Origin: Pseudomonadota bacterium
Lineage (GTDB): Bacteria > Pseudomonadota > Alphaproteobacteria > Caulobacterales > Caulobacteraceae
NCBI GenBank assembly: GCA_018241995.1
Contig: JAFECT010000003.1
Coordinates: 372,001 to 436,000 of the forward strand
Direction of reading: 5' to 3'
Length of the DNA stretch: 64,000 bases
Shown: positions 26,877 through 35,300 of the stretch, piece after piece
Numbering within the stretch: position 1 is the stretch's first letter
Layout: each line of letters starts with the position of its first letter
Notes under the pieces: model-generated
What the model was told of the DNA's origin: nothing
The model's database searches: none
Seen by the model: only the letters and a program-made list of their open reading frames with translations
Made by a program: the position numbers and the translations under genes

Positions 26877-27142
26877 AGATCCTGACCGCCAATCGCCTGG
26901 CAGACGGCGCCGTGGTGTGGCTGGCCCTGGGCGGCCGCTGGTCCACCGAATTCGAGGACGCCGTCCGCCTTGACCCGGAGCCCGCTGCGGCGGCCCTGGC
27001 CCAGGCGGAGGCCCAACCGGGGCGCTTTGTGGCGCCCTACCTCATCGAGGCTGACGCGGCAGGGGTGGAACGCCGCGAACGCCTTAGGGAATCCATCCGG
27101 GCGGACGGGCCCACGGCGGGGCACAGCCTGGAAAACGTCTGA
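26873..27142 (+). CDS. DUF2849 protein of sulfite reductase operon
   Basis: 89 residues from GTG 26873, overlapping the cysG stop (GTGA) and overlapping the cysI start (TGATG). The sequence begins KILTANRLADGAVVWL and contains VAPYLIEAD. DUF2849 proteins are regularly found between cysG and cysI in alphaproteobacteria, which suggests a small accessory function in sulfite reduction or siroheme handling. No catalytic residue is visible. Tight coupling on both sides is the main evidence for its role. Confidence 0.82.
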   Translation: MKILTANRLADGAVVWLALGGRWSTEFEDAVRLDPEPAAAALAQAEAQPGRFVAPYLIEADAAGVERRERLRESIRADGPTAGHSLENV

Positions 27143-28797
27143 TGTACCGTTACGATGAGTTCGACAGCCGGCTTGTGGCCGAGCGGATCGAGCAGTTTTC
27201 CGACCAGGTGGCGCGCCGCCTCGACGGGCGCCTGACCGAGGACCAGTTCAAGCCGCTCCGGCTCATGAACGGCGTCTATCTGCAGCTGCACGCCTACATG
27301 CTCAGGGTCGCCATTCCCTATGGCGAGTTGAACGCCGCGCGCCTCAGGGCCCTGGCCGATATCGCCCGGCGCTACGACAAGGGCTACGGCCACTTCACGA
27401 CCCGCACCAACATCCAGTTCAACTGGCCGGCGCTGGTCGATGTGCCCCATATCCTGAAGGACCTGGCCCGGGTCGAGATGCACGCCATCCAGACCTCGGG
27501 CAACTGCATCAGGAACGTGACCACCGACGCGCTGGCCGGCATCGCCGCCGACGAGGTCGAAGATCCGCGTCCCTGGTGCGAGCTGATCCGCCAATGGTCG
27601 ACCTTCCACCCGGAATTCACCTTCCTGCCCCGGAAGTTCAAGATCGCGGTGATCGGCGCCCCCAAGGACCGGGCGGCCATGCGGACCCACGACATCGGGC
27701 TGGAGATCGTGCGCGACGATACGGGCGCACTGGGCTTCCGCCTGTTCGTCGGCGGCGGGCAGGGGCGGCTGCCGCATATCGCCAGCGAACTGAAAAGCTT
27801 CATCCCGGCCGAGGAGCTGTTCGCCTGGCTGACCGCGACCTTGCGCGTCTACAACCGCCACGGCCGGCGCGACAACATCCACAAGGCCCGGATCAAGATT
27901 CTGGTGGCGAGCCTGGGCCTGGACGCCTTCCGCGCCGAGGTCGAGGAGGCCTTCGCGGCCCTGCCGAAGGCGCCGCTGGCCGTGCCCGAGGCCGAGGTCG
28001 AGCGGATCAAGGCCTATTTCGCGCCGCGGCCCTACGCCGCCGCGCCGCCGCGCTTCGCCGCGTTCGACCGGGCCCTGATGACCGATCCGGCCTTCGCCCG
28101 CTGGACCCGCAACAATCTCAGGCCCCACAAGCAGCCGGGCTATGCCGCGGTGGTGATCTCGCTGAAGCCCGTCGGCGGCGTGCCGGGCGACGCCACGGCT
28201 GAGCAGATGGATCGGGTGGCCGACCTCGCCGAGCGCTTCAGCTTCGACCAGGTGCGGGTGACCTACGAGCAGAACCTGTTGCTGCCGCACGTGGCCATGG
28301 ACGACCTGCCGGAGCTTCACGCCGCGCTCGGGCGCGCCGGCCTGGCCGAGGCCAATGCTGGGCTCGCGGCCGACATCATCTCCTGCCCGGGGCTGGACTA
28401 CTGCTCGCTCGCCAACGCCCGCTCGATCCCGGTTGCCCAGGCCCTGTCGGAGCGGCTGAGCGACCCTGTGTTCCAGGACGCGGTCGGCGAAGTGCGCATC
28501 AACATCTCGGGCTGCATCAACGCCTGCGGCCATCACCACGTGGGCCACATCGGCATCCTGGGCGTCGATAAGCAGGGCGAGGAATTCTACCAGATCACGC
28601 TGGGCGGCTCGCCCGACGAGACCGCCTCAATCGGCCAGATCGTGGGCAAGGGCCTGCCTGGCGAGGCCGTGGCGCCCGCCATCGAGCGGGTGCTGAAGGC
28701 CTATCTCGCGCGCCGCGACGCCGGCGAGCGCTTCATCGACACTCTCCGCCGGCTGGGCGCGGACCCCTTCAAGGAGGCGATCTATGAGGCTGCTTGA
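27142..28797 (+). CDS. cysI: Sulfite reductase hemoprotein (nitrite/sulfite reductase family)
   Basis: 551 residues. Duplicated ferredoxin-like plus siroheme-binding halves: TTRTNIQFNWP and TSGNCIRNVTTDALAG in the first half. The [4Fe-4S]-siroheme ligand motifs are CPGLDYC (about 414-420) and CINAC (about 458-462), followed by GHHHVGHIGILG. It reduces sulfite to sulfide with six electrons. No NADPH flavoprotein (cysJ) is adjacent, so a ferredoxin or another reductase probably supplies electrons. Preceded by siroheme synthase in the same operon, which favours sulfite over nitrite as substrate. Confidence 0.93.
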   Translation: MYRYDEFDSRLVAERIEQFSDQVARRLDGRLTEDQFKPLRLMNGVYLQLHAYMLRVAIPYGELNAARLRALADIARRYDKGYGHFTTRTNIQFNWPALVDVPHILKDLARVEMHAIQTSGNCIRNVTTDALAGIAADEVEDPRPWCELIRQWSTFHPEFTFLPRKFKIAVIGAPKDRAAMRTHDIGLEIVRDDTGALGFRLFVGGGQGRLPHIASELKSFIPAEELFAWLTATLRVYNRHGRRDNIHKARIKILVASLGLDAFRAEVEEAFAALPKAPLAVPEAEVERIKAYFAPRPYAAAPPRFAAFDRALMTDPAFARWTRNNLRPHKQPGYAAVVISLKPVGGVPGDATAEQMDRVADLAERFSFDQVRVTYEQNLLLPHVAMDDLPELHAALGRAGLAEANAGLAADIISCPGLDYCSLANARSIPVAQALSERLSDPVFQDAVGEVRINISGCINACGHHHVGHIGILGVDKQGEEFYQITLGGSPDETASIGQIVGKGLPGEAVAPAIERVLKAYLARRDAGERFIDTLRRLGADPFKEAIYEAA

Positions 28798-29917
28798 GGC
28801 GGGCGAGAGGTTCGGCGCCGACCTGCCGGAGATCGGTCTCGATGAACTGGCCGGTTCGAACGCGATCGTGGCTCTGCGCGCGGGGGGCGAGACCGAGGCC
28901 GCGCCGATCCTGGCAGCGCGGGAGCGCATCGGGCGCCTGGTCGTGGCCTTCTCCGGCTTCAAGGACGGCCGGGGCTTCTCCCTGGCTGCGATCCTGCGCG
29001 AGGGCGGTTTTCAGGGCGAGCTGATCGCGACCGGCGATCTGATCCCCGACCACGCCCCCATGCTGGCCCGCTGCGGCTTCGATGCGGCTGAGCTGCCGGT
29101 GGGTGCGTCCGTCGAGGACTGGCGACGCGCGCTCGGCAGCTTCAGCGCGGCCTACCAGCCGGCGGCGGACCACGCGGCGACGGTCTGGGCGCGACGTGGC
29201 GCTCCGCTGAAGGCGCAGGTGGAAGCCCTCAACGCCGAGCTCCGCGATGCGCCCGCGTCCGAGATCGTCCAAGCCGCCCTGACCCGTTTCCCGGGCCGGG
29301 TCGCGGTGCTGAGCTCCTTCGGCGCCGAAGCCGCGGTTGGCCTGCACCTCGTCGCCGAGCAGGACGCCAGCGTCCCGGTGCTGTTCCTCGACACTGACCG
29401 ACACTTCATCCCGACGCTCGACTACCGCGATCAGCTGACCGAGCGCCTGGGCTTGACCGACGTGCGCAGCCTGCGCCCCGTCGAGGCCGAGACCCACGAT
29501 CCCAAGGGCGATCTCTGGCGCTCCAACCCCGACGCCTGCTGCGACCTGCGCAAGGTGAAGCCCTTGGCGAGCGTCAGGCCCGACTTCGACGTGCTGATCA
29601 CGGGCCGGAAGCGCATCCATGGGGGCACGCGTCTGCGCCTGCCGCCGTTCGAGCTGGTCGAGGGGCAGATCCGGGTCAATCCGCTCGCCAATTGGTCGAC
29701 GGACGAGATCGAGGCCTATTTCGACGCCAACACCTTGCCGCGCCATCCGCTGACCCAGGGCGGCTATCGCTCGATCGGCTGCTGGCCCTGCACCCAGCCG
29801 TCATCGGAAGATGAGGATGCGCGCGCCGGACGCTGGAAGGGTCTCGACAAGACCGAGTGCGGTATCCACATGCCTTCGCGGTGGGTCGCCGAGGAAATCG
29901 CGCGCCGCGCCTCCTGA
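28784..29917 (+). CDS. cysH: Fusion of DUF934 with APS/PAPS reductase CysH
   Basis: 377 residues overlapping the cysI stop by 14 bases. The first ~125 residues are a DUF934 domain (FKDGRGFSLAAILRE, TGDLIPDHAPMLARCGFDAA). Residues about 140-377 are a thioredoxin- or glutathione-dependent adenylyl-sulfate reductase: LSSFGAEAAV, a CC pair in DACCDLRKV (about 252-253), CWPC (about 333-336) and the catalytic ECGIH near 359. CC plus CxxC means a [4Fe-4S] cluster, the APS-reducing type. DUF934 is normally a separate gene beside cysI and cysH, so the fusion supports a physical link between the steps. Confidence 0.9.
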   Translation: MRLLEAGERFGADLPEIGLDELAGSNAIVALRAGGETEAAPILAARERIGRLVVAFSGFKDGRGFSLAAILREGGFQGELIATGDLIPDHAPMLARCGFDAAELPVGASVEDWRRALGSFSAAYQPAADHAATVWARRGAPLKAQVEALNAELRDAPASEIVQAALTRFPGRVAVLSSFGAEAAVGLHLVAEQDASVPVLFLDTDRHFIPTLDYRDQLTERLGLTDVRSLRPVEAETHDPKGDLWRSNPDACCDLRKVKPLASVRPDFDVLITGRKRIHGGTRLRLPPFELVEGQIRVNPLANWSTDEIEAYFDANTLPRHPLTQGGYRSIGCWPCTQPSSEDEDARAGRWKGLDKTECGIHMPSRWVAEEIARRAS

Positions 29918-29946
29918 AGTTCAACGCGTCGCCTGAGGGGAAGCGC

Positions 29947-30972
29947 ATGCCCGTGTCCGAAAGCGTCATCGACCTGATCGGTAAGACACCGCTGGTGAAG
30001 CTGAAGAAGGCTTCGGAGCTGACCGGCTGCACCGTCCTGGGCAAGGCCGAGTTCCTGAACCCTGGCCAGTCGATCAAGGACCGCGCTGCGCTCGGCATGG
30101 TGCTGGACGCCCGTGCGTCCGGCGCGCTGAAGCCCGGCGGCACGATCGTCGAGGGCACGGCGGGCAACACCGGTATCGGCCTGGCCCTGGTCGGCGCCGC
30201 CTTCGGCCATCCGGTGGTGATCGTGATGCCGCGCACCCAGTCCGAGGAGAAGAAGGGCGCTGCCCGCGCGCTCGGCGCCCAGGTCATCGAGGTCGACGCC
30301 GCCCCCTTTTCCAGCCCCAACCATTTCGTCCACTACGCGCGTCGCCTGGCCGGCGAGCTCGACCCGACCCTGGCAAACGGCGCGCTCTACATGAACCAGT
30401 TCGACAACCAGGCGAACCGGCGCATGCACTATGAGACCACCGCGCCGGAAATTTGGGAGCAGCTCGACGGCCGGATCGACGGCTTCGTCTCGGCCGTCGG
30501 CTCGGGCGGCACCCTGGTGGGCGTCTCGACCTTCCTGAAGGAGCGCAACCCGAGCATCAAGGTCGCCCTGGCCGATCCGGCCGGCGCCGGCCTCTTCAGC
30601 TACTACACCACCGGCGAGATGAAGGCCGAGGGCTCCTCGATCACCGAGGGCATCGGCGTGGCGCGTATGACCGGCAATATCGAGGGCTTCACGCCTGATC
30701 TCGCCTGGCGCATCGAGGACGCGGAGTTCCTCCCCCTGCTGTTCGACCTGGTACGCGAGGAAGGCCTGTCTTTGGGCGGCTCCAGCGGCGTCAATCTGGC
30801 CGGCGCCATCCGGCTGGCCCGGGAGCTTGGCCCCGGCCACACCATCGTGACCATGCTGTGCGATCCCGGCGCGCGCTATGCGTCCAAGCTCTACAACGCC
30901 GAGTTCCTGCGCTCGAAGGGCCTGCCGGTTCCGAGCTGGGTCGAGGGCAAGGTCGCGGAAGCGGCGGCGTAA
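29947..30972 (+). CDS. cysK: Cysteine synthase (O-acetylserine sulfhydrylase family)
   Basis: 341 residues from ATG 29947 (GAGGGGAA upstream). Fold-type II PLP enzyme. PLP lysine in NPGQSIKDRAALGM, substrate loop EGTAGNTGIGLALV, phosphate-binding SAVGSGGTLVGVS and C-terminal SLGGSSGVNLAGA. It joins sulfide from CysI with O-acetylserine to give cysteine. The substrate loop EGTAGNTG differs from the EPTSGNTG of classical CysK, so a cystathionine beta-synthase-like or alternative acceptor preference is possible. It lies 29 bases after cysH, probably as the last gene of the operon. Confidence 0.88.
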   Translation: MPVSESVIDLIGKTPLVKLKKASELTGCTVLGKAEFLNPGQSIKDRAALGMVLDARASGALKPGGTIVEGTAGNTGIGLALVGAAFGHPVVIVMPRTQSEEKKGAARALGAQVIEVDAAPFSSPNHFVHYARRLAGELDPTLANGALYMNQFDNQANRRMHYETTAPEIWEQLDGRIDGFVSAVGSGGTLVGVSTFLKERNPSIKVALADPAGAGLFSYYTTGEMKAEGSSITEGIGVARMTGNIEGFTPDLAWRIEDAEFLPLLFDLVREEGLSLGGSSGVNLAGAIRLARELGPGHTIVTMLCDPGARYASKLYNAEFLRSKGLPVPSWVEGKVAEAAA

Positions 30973-31022
30973 GCCAGGCGAAACGGCTTGCATCGCGGCC
31001 GAGGTCGCGCTGGTCTGGCGCC

Positions 31023-32105
31023 GTGAGCGCGACCGCCGTCCAGACCCCGAGCCGCACCCTCGTCTCGATCCAATACCTGCGTGCGTTGGCCGCGCTCAGT
31101 GTGGCGCTCTATCACGCCTTCCAGCGCGCCTGGGTCGAGGGCATGGCCCCGACTGAGTTGCAGGACGCCGCCGCGGGCGTGGATGTCTTCTTCGTGCTGT
31201 CGGGCTTCGTCATGTGGGCCTCGACCGAGGCGTCGCCGGCCTCGCCGCTGGAGTTCCTGCGCCGGCGACTGGTGCGCGTGGCGCCGGCCTACTGGATCGC
31301 CACCCTGGTCGCCGCCGCCCTGGTCCTGACCTGGCCCTGGGTGTTCCAGGAGGTGAAGCTCGGCGACTGGCGCCATCTTCTGCTGTCGCTGCTGTTCGTG
31401 CCTCACGCCGACCCGCGCGGCCTGCCGTTTCCGGTGCTGCAGCAGGGATGGACCCTGAACTACGAGGCGCTGTTCTATGCCGTCTTCGCCTTGGGCCTGT
31501 TCCTGCCGTCGCGCCTGCGCATCGCCTGGCTGGCCATGTCGCTGGGCGCGGTCTGGCTGTGGGGGGAGGTCTGGCCGCCGGCATACACCTACATCGCCAA
31601 CCCGATCCTGATGGAGTTCCTGGCGGGTGTCGCCCTGGCCGAGCTGTGGCGGCGCGGCCGGCTGAAGGGCAGGATCTGGAGCTGGCTGGCCATCCTATAC
31701 GGCCTGGCCATGCTGATCCTGCTGCAGGCGCTGGACTACCGTTCCGACGCTTGGCGACCCTTGCTGTGGGGCGGTCCGGCGACCCTGATCGTGGGTGGGG
31801 CGGTGGCGCTGGAGGCCTCAGGCTGGGGCCGGCCTTGGCCCTGGCTGCAGCGGCTCGGCGACGCTTCCTATTCGATCTATCTGGTCCACGCCTTCCCGAC
31901 CGCTGTCCTGATCCGCACGGGCGGCTTCACCAGCGCCTGGCTGTTCGTGCCGGCGGCCATGGCCCTGGTGGTGGCGACGGGCGTGGCGGCGCGGCTGCTG
32001 ATCGAGAAGCCCCTGCTGCGGCTGCTGCACGGCAAGACCCGGCCGCGTCTCGCCGGCGACGACCCTAGTCTTGAGGATCGAACCAGGCGGGCCGCTCGAC
32101 CCTGA
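31023..32105 (+). CDS. Acyltransferase 3 family membrane protein (OafA-like)
   Basis: 360 residues from GTG 31023. About ten membrane helices. The N-terminal motif IQYLRALAALSVALYHAF carries the conserved Arg and the catalytic His of acyltransferase-3 proteins, followed by GVDVFFVLSGFVMW and RRLVRVAPAYWIATL. These enzymes O-acetylate cell-surface sugars or lipids. The acceptor is not evident. The 3' 41 bases overlap the convergent end of ygfZ, which is unusual but both frames are well supported. Confidence 0.85.
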   Translation: MSATAVQTPSRTLVSIQYLRALAALSVALYHAFQRAWVEGMAPTELQDAAAGVDVFFVLSGFVMWASTEASPASPLEFLRRRLVRVAPAYWIATLVAAALVLTWPWVFQEVKLGDWRHLLLSLLFVPHADPRGLPFPVLQQGWTLNYEALFYAVFALGLFLPSRLRIAWLAMSLGAVWLWGEVWPPAYTYIANPILMEFLAGVALAELWRRGRLKGRIWSWLAILYGLAMLILLQALDYRSDAWRPLLWGGPATLIVGGAVALEASGWGRPWPWLQRLGDASYSIYLVHAFPTAVLIRTGGFTSAWLFVPAAMALVVATGVAARLLIEKPLLRLLHGKTRPRLAGDDPSLEDRTRRAARP

Positions 32106-32868
32106 CCGGGCGGCTCTCGACGCTGAGTTCGGCGCCCTCGATGCGGTCCAGGCGCAGCAGCGCCATGGCCCGCCCATCGCCGCCGCTTAGCACCTCGCCG
32201 GCGCGAAGCTCATCCGCGGTCAACACCTCGGCGCCGAAGGCAGGGGCTGGGCCGTCGAAGACGATGGGCAGGGTGCGGGTCTTGATCTGGCCTCGCCGCT
32301 TCATGCGCGAGGTGGTCTCCTGGCCGACGAAACAGCCTTTGTGGAAGTCGATGGCGTTGAGCAGGTCGAAGTCCGCCTCGATCGGATAGGTCCGATCCGG
32401 CTGGCAGTCCGCGGCGGGATCGGGCACGCCCAGCGACAGTCGCCAAGCCTGGTAGTCGGCCTCAGTTGCGCTCCCCGCGCACGGCGCGGCGCCATAGGCC
32501 CGTCCGCCCAGCACCGTCAGTCGTGGGTCGGCCAGCCAGCCTCGGCTTACGTCAGGCCACGCGGCCCAGACACCGCCGTCGTCCGCCGCGATCTCCACCT
32601 TGGCCCGCAAACGATACATCGACAGCCGCTGGATCAGCGCCTCGCGCCGGTCGGCGGCCACGTCGAGCAGGGCGCTTTCACCGTCCTGCAGCACGAACAG
32701 ATCGAACAGTAGCTTGCCTTGCGGGGTGAGCAGGGCCGCGAAGCGCAGCTCTCCCGGCGCCAGGGTCTCGACGTCCTGGGTCAGCAGCCCTTGCAGGAAC
32801 AGACGCCAGTCGGGCCCGGACACGCGGACCAGGGCCCGGCTCGAAAGAGGTGCGACACCAATATCCAT
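32065..32868 (-). CDS. ygfZ: Folate-binding Fe-S protein YgfZ
   Basis: 267 residues of the GcvT-like fold. The family signature is KGCFVGQETTSRMKRRG (Lys-Gly-Cys-Phe-x-Gly-Gln-Glu). N-terminal LQGLLTQDVETLAPG is typical. YgfZ/IBA57 proteins use tetrahydrofolate and support repair or assembly of Fe-S clusters. The conserved Cys sits in the signature. Convergent 41-base overlap with the acyltransferase gene; divergent from the GT9 gene with 46 bases between starts. Confidence 0.92.
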   Translation of the reverse strand: MDIGVAPLSSRALVRVSGPDWRLFLQGLLTQDVETLAPGELRFAALLTPQGKLLFDLFVLQDGESALLDVAADRREALIQRLSMYRLRAKVEIAADDGGVWAAWPDVSRGWLADPRLTVLGGRAYGAAPCAGSATEADYQAWRLSLGVPDPAADCQPDRTYPIEADFDLLNAIDFHKGCFVGQETTSRMKRRGQIKTRTLPIVFDGPAPAFGAEVLTADELRAGEVLSGGDGRAMALLRLDRIEGAELSVESRPVRVERPAWFDPQD

Positions 32869-32914
32869 TCACTGCATTTATGCGCGGCGGCCGTGAGTCG
32901 CTATAACCGGACCG

Positions 32915-33895
32915 ATGGCCGGCCCTTTTCCGATTCTCTTCATTACCTCCGAACGCATCGGCGATGCGGTGCTCACGTCAGGGCTGCTCAAGCGGCTCTA
33001 TGACGAGATCCCCAATGCGGGCTTCACCGTGGCCGGCGGGCCGGAGACCGAGGTGCTGTTCCGAGACATGCCCAGGCTGGAGCGGTTCGTGCCAGCGGGC
33101 GCGGGGGGGCTCTCGGGCGTGGCCCTGTGGACCGCGGTGCGCAGCCGGCGCTGGGGGCTGGTCGTCGATACGCGCGGCGGCTCTCTGGCCCGCTTCGTCA
33201 GCGCCAAGAAGCGTGCGGTGCACAAGGCGCCGCCGCTGGACGCCGGGACCCTGCACAAGGTCGAGGAGGCCGCGCGCCTGCTCAAGCTCGAGGACGAGCC
33301 GCCCGCGCCCTATCTGTTCGTCGGCCCCGAGACCGAGGCCCAGGCGAACGCGCTGCTGGGCGACGCCCCAGGCCCGATCCTGGCGGTGGGGCCGGGCGCG
33401 GACTGGGTCGGGCGCACCTGGCCGGCCGAGCGCTTCAACGAGGTCTGTGCGCGCCTCCTGGGTCCCGATGGGCCGCTGGAGGGCGGGCGACTGATGATCC
33501 TGGGCGCCGAGAACCACCGCGACGCCGCCCACACTGTGCGTTTCGCCACCGCGCGCGACCGCGTCGTCGACCTGACCGGCAAGGCCGACCCGCTCGTCAC
33601 CTATGCGTGCCTGAAGAAGGCGCGGCTGTTCCTGGGCAACGACACACCGCTGATGCATCTGGCCGCCGCAGCCGGCGTGCCGACGATCGGCCTGTTCGGC
33701 CCGTCGGATGAGCGCCGCTCCGGTCCCTGGGGCCCGGACGCACGGGTGGTGCGCGGCCATCGCCAGTACGAGGATTTCCTGGTCGTCGACCCCCAGCTGA
33801 ACCAGGCCTTGAACCATATGCTGGACTTGCCGGTCGATCAGGTGTTGGACGCAGCCTTGAAGCTGATCGCCGACACCGGAACCCAAAATGGCTGA
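32915..33895 (+). CDS. Glycosyltransferase family 9 (heptosyltransferase-like)
   Basis: 326 residues, GT-B fold. The N-terminal ILFITSERIGDAVLTSGLLK and the C-terminal FLGNDTPLMHLAAAAGVPTI with GLFGPSDERRSGPWGP are the ADP-heptose/LPS transferase signatures. It should add a sugar, probably heptose, to the lipopolysaccharide core in the cytoplasm. It overlaps the following gene by eight bases. No other LPS genes are adjacent, so the exact acceptor is unknown. Confidence 0.88.
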   Translation: MAGPFPILFITSERIGDAVLTSGLLKRLYDEIPNAGFTVAGGPETEVLFRDMPRLERFVPAGAGGLSGVALWTAVRSRRWGLVVDTRGGSLARFVSAKKRAVHKAPPLDAGTLHKVEEAARLLKLEDEPPAPYLFVGPETEAQANALLGDAPGPILAVGPGADWVGRTWPAERFNEVCARLLGPDGPLEGGRLMILGAENHRDAAHTVRFATARDRVVDLTGKADPLVTYACLKKARLFLGNDTPLMHLAAAAGVPTIGLFGPSDERRSGPWGPDARVVRGHRQYEDFLVVDPQLNQALNHMLDLPVDQVLDAALKLIADTGTQNG

Positions 33896-35222
33896 CACCT
33901 ACGACCTGATCGTCCGCGGCGGCGAGGTGGTGAACCACGCCGGGCGAGGCCTTGCCGATGTCGGCGTGCGTGACGGCAGGATCGTGGTGGTCGGCGACCT
34001 TTCGCAGGCCTCGGCGGGCGAGGTGGTGGACGCCACGGGGCTGGCGGTGCTGCCCGGCGTGATCGACACCCAGGTGCACTTCCGCGAGCCGGGCCTGGAG
34101 TGGAAGGAAGACCTGGAGACGGGCTCGCGCGCCGCGGCGCTGGGCGGGGTGACCGCCGTGTTCGAGATGCCGAACACCCAGCCGACCACCACCGATCCGG
34201 AAGCCCTGGCCGACAAGCTGACGCGCGCCAAGGGGCGCATGCACACCGACCACGCCTTCTACGTCGGCGGCACCCACGACAACGCCGCCCAACTCGGCGA
34301 GCTGGAACGCCTGCCCGGCTGCTGCGGGGTCAAGGTGTTCATGGGCGCCTCGACCGGCACCTTGCTGGTGCCCGACGATCCCGGCGTCGAGGCGGTGCTC
34401 CGGCACGTCAACCGGCGCGCCACCTTCCATTCCGAGGATGAGTACCGCTTGACCGAGCGCCGGCCCCTGGCGCGCGAGGGCGACTGGACCAGCCACGAGG
34501 AGGTGCGCGACGCGCTGACGGCGATCCGTTCCACCGAACGGCTGGTGGGCATAGCGCGGCGCCTGGGCAAGCGCATCCACGTGCTGCACGTGACCACGGC
34601 GGAAGAGATCGAGTTCCTGGCCGCCCACAAGGACGTGGCCACCGTCGAGATCACGCCTCAGCACCTCACCCTGACTGCGCCCGAGGCCTATCAGCGGCTG
34701 AAGGGCCTGGCCCAGATGAACCCGCCGATCCGCGGGGCTGCGCATCAGGCCGGCCTGTGGCGCGGCATCCGCGAGGGCGTCGCCGACGTGCTGGGCTCCG
34801 ACCACGCGCCGCATACGCTGGAGGAGAAGGCCCGTATCTATCCGGCCTCGCCCTCTGGCATGCCCGGCGTGCAGACCCTGGTTCCGGTGATGCTGAACCA
34901 CGTGGCCCAGGGACGCCTGACCCTGGAGCGCTTCGTGGACCTGACTTCGGCAGGGGCGCAGCGCGTGTTCGGCATCGCCGGCAAGGGCCGCATGGCCGAG
35001 GGCTGGGACGCGGATCTGACCCTCGTCGACCTGAAAGCCAGGCGCACGCTACGCCACGCCGACATGGCCACGCGCTCCGGCTGGACGCCCTTCGACGGCA
35101 TGGAGATCACCGGCTGGCCCGTGGCGACCATCGTCCGTGGCCGCGTGGTGATGCGCGACGACGAGATTGTCCTGCCGCACGCGGGCGAACCGGTGCGGTT
35201 CCAGGAGACGCTGGCCTCCTGA
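33888..35222 (+). CDS. Dihydroorotase-like amidohydrolase (PyrC type)
   Basis: 444 residues of the class I dihydroorotase group. The first metal motif reads DTQVHFREPG (Asp60-Gln62-His64) where HxH is expected; the first His is Gln. The carbamylated Lys is in GVKVFMGASTG, the second-site His in ITPQHLTL, and the catalytic Asp in GSDHAPHT. It may hydrolyse carbamoyl aspartate/dihydroorotate or a related amide. The Gln substitution recurs in some alphaproteobacterial homologues in my recollection, so activity is not excluded. It overlaps the GT9 gene by eight bases. Confidence 0.8.
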   Translation: MADTYDLIVRGGEVVNHAGRGLADVGVRDGRIVVVGDLSQASAGEVVDATGLAVLPGVIDTQVHFREPGLEWKEDLETGSRAAALGGVTAVFEMPNTQPTTTDPEALADKLTRAKGRMHTDHAFYVGGTHDNAAQLGELERLPGCCGVKVFMGASTGTLLVPDDPGVEAVLRHVNRRATFHSEDEYRLTERRPLAREGDWTSHEEVRDALTAIRSTERLVGIARRLGKRIHVLHVTTAEEIEFLAAHKDVATVEITPQHLTLTAPEAYQRLKGLAQMNPPIRGAAHQAGLWRGIREGVADVLGSDHAPHTLEEKARIYPASPSGMPGVQTLVPVMLNHVAQGRLTLERFVDLTSAGAQRVFGIAGKGRMAEGWDADLTLVDLKARRTLRHADMATRSGWTPFDGMEITGWPVATIVRGRVVMRDDEIVLPHAGEPVRFQETLAS

Positions 35223-35248
35223 GGCCAATTTCAAATCGCCAAAAGAAA

Positions 35249-35276
35249 AGGGCCCGCGGATCGCTCCGCGGGCCCT
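35249..35276 (-). terminator. Intrinsic terminator of the repeat-protein gene
   Basis: A perfect 12-bp stem, AGGGCCCGCGGA (35249-35260) with TCCGCGGGCCCT (35265-35276), loop TCGC. Read on the minus strand it is followed by CTTTTCTTTTGG, a good U-rich tract, so it should end the minus-strand gene that stops at 35301. It may also stop the plus-strand dihydroorotase transcript ending at 35222, though the U-tract is on the other side. Confidence 0.85.
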
Positions 35277-35300
35277 GGTCTTAAGTCCGATGACGCCGGA

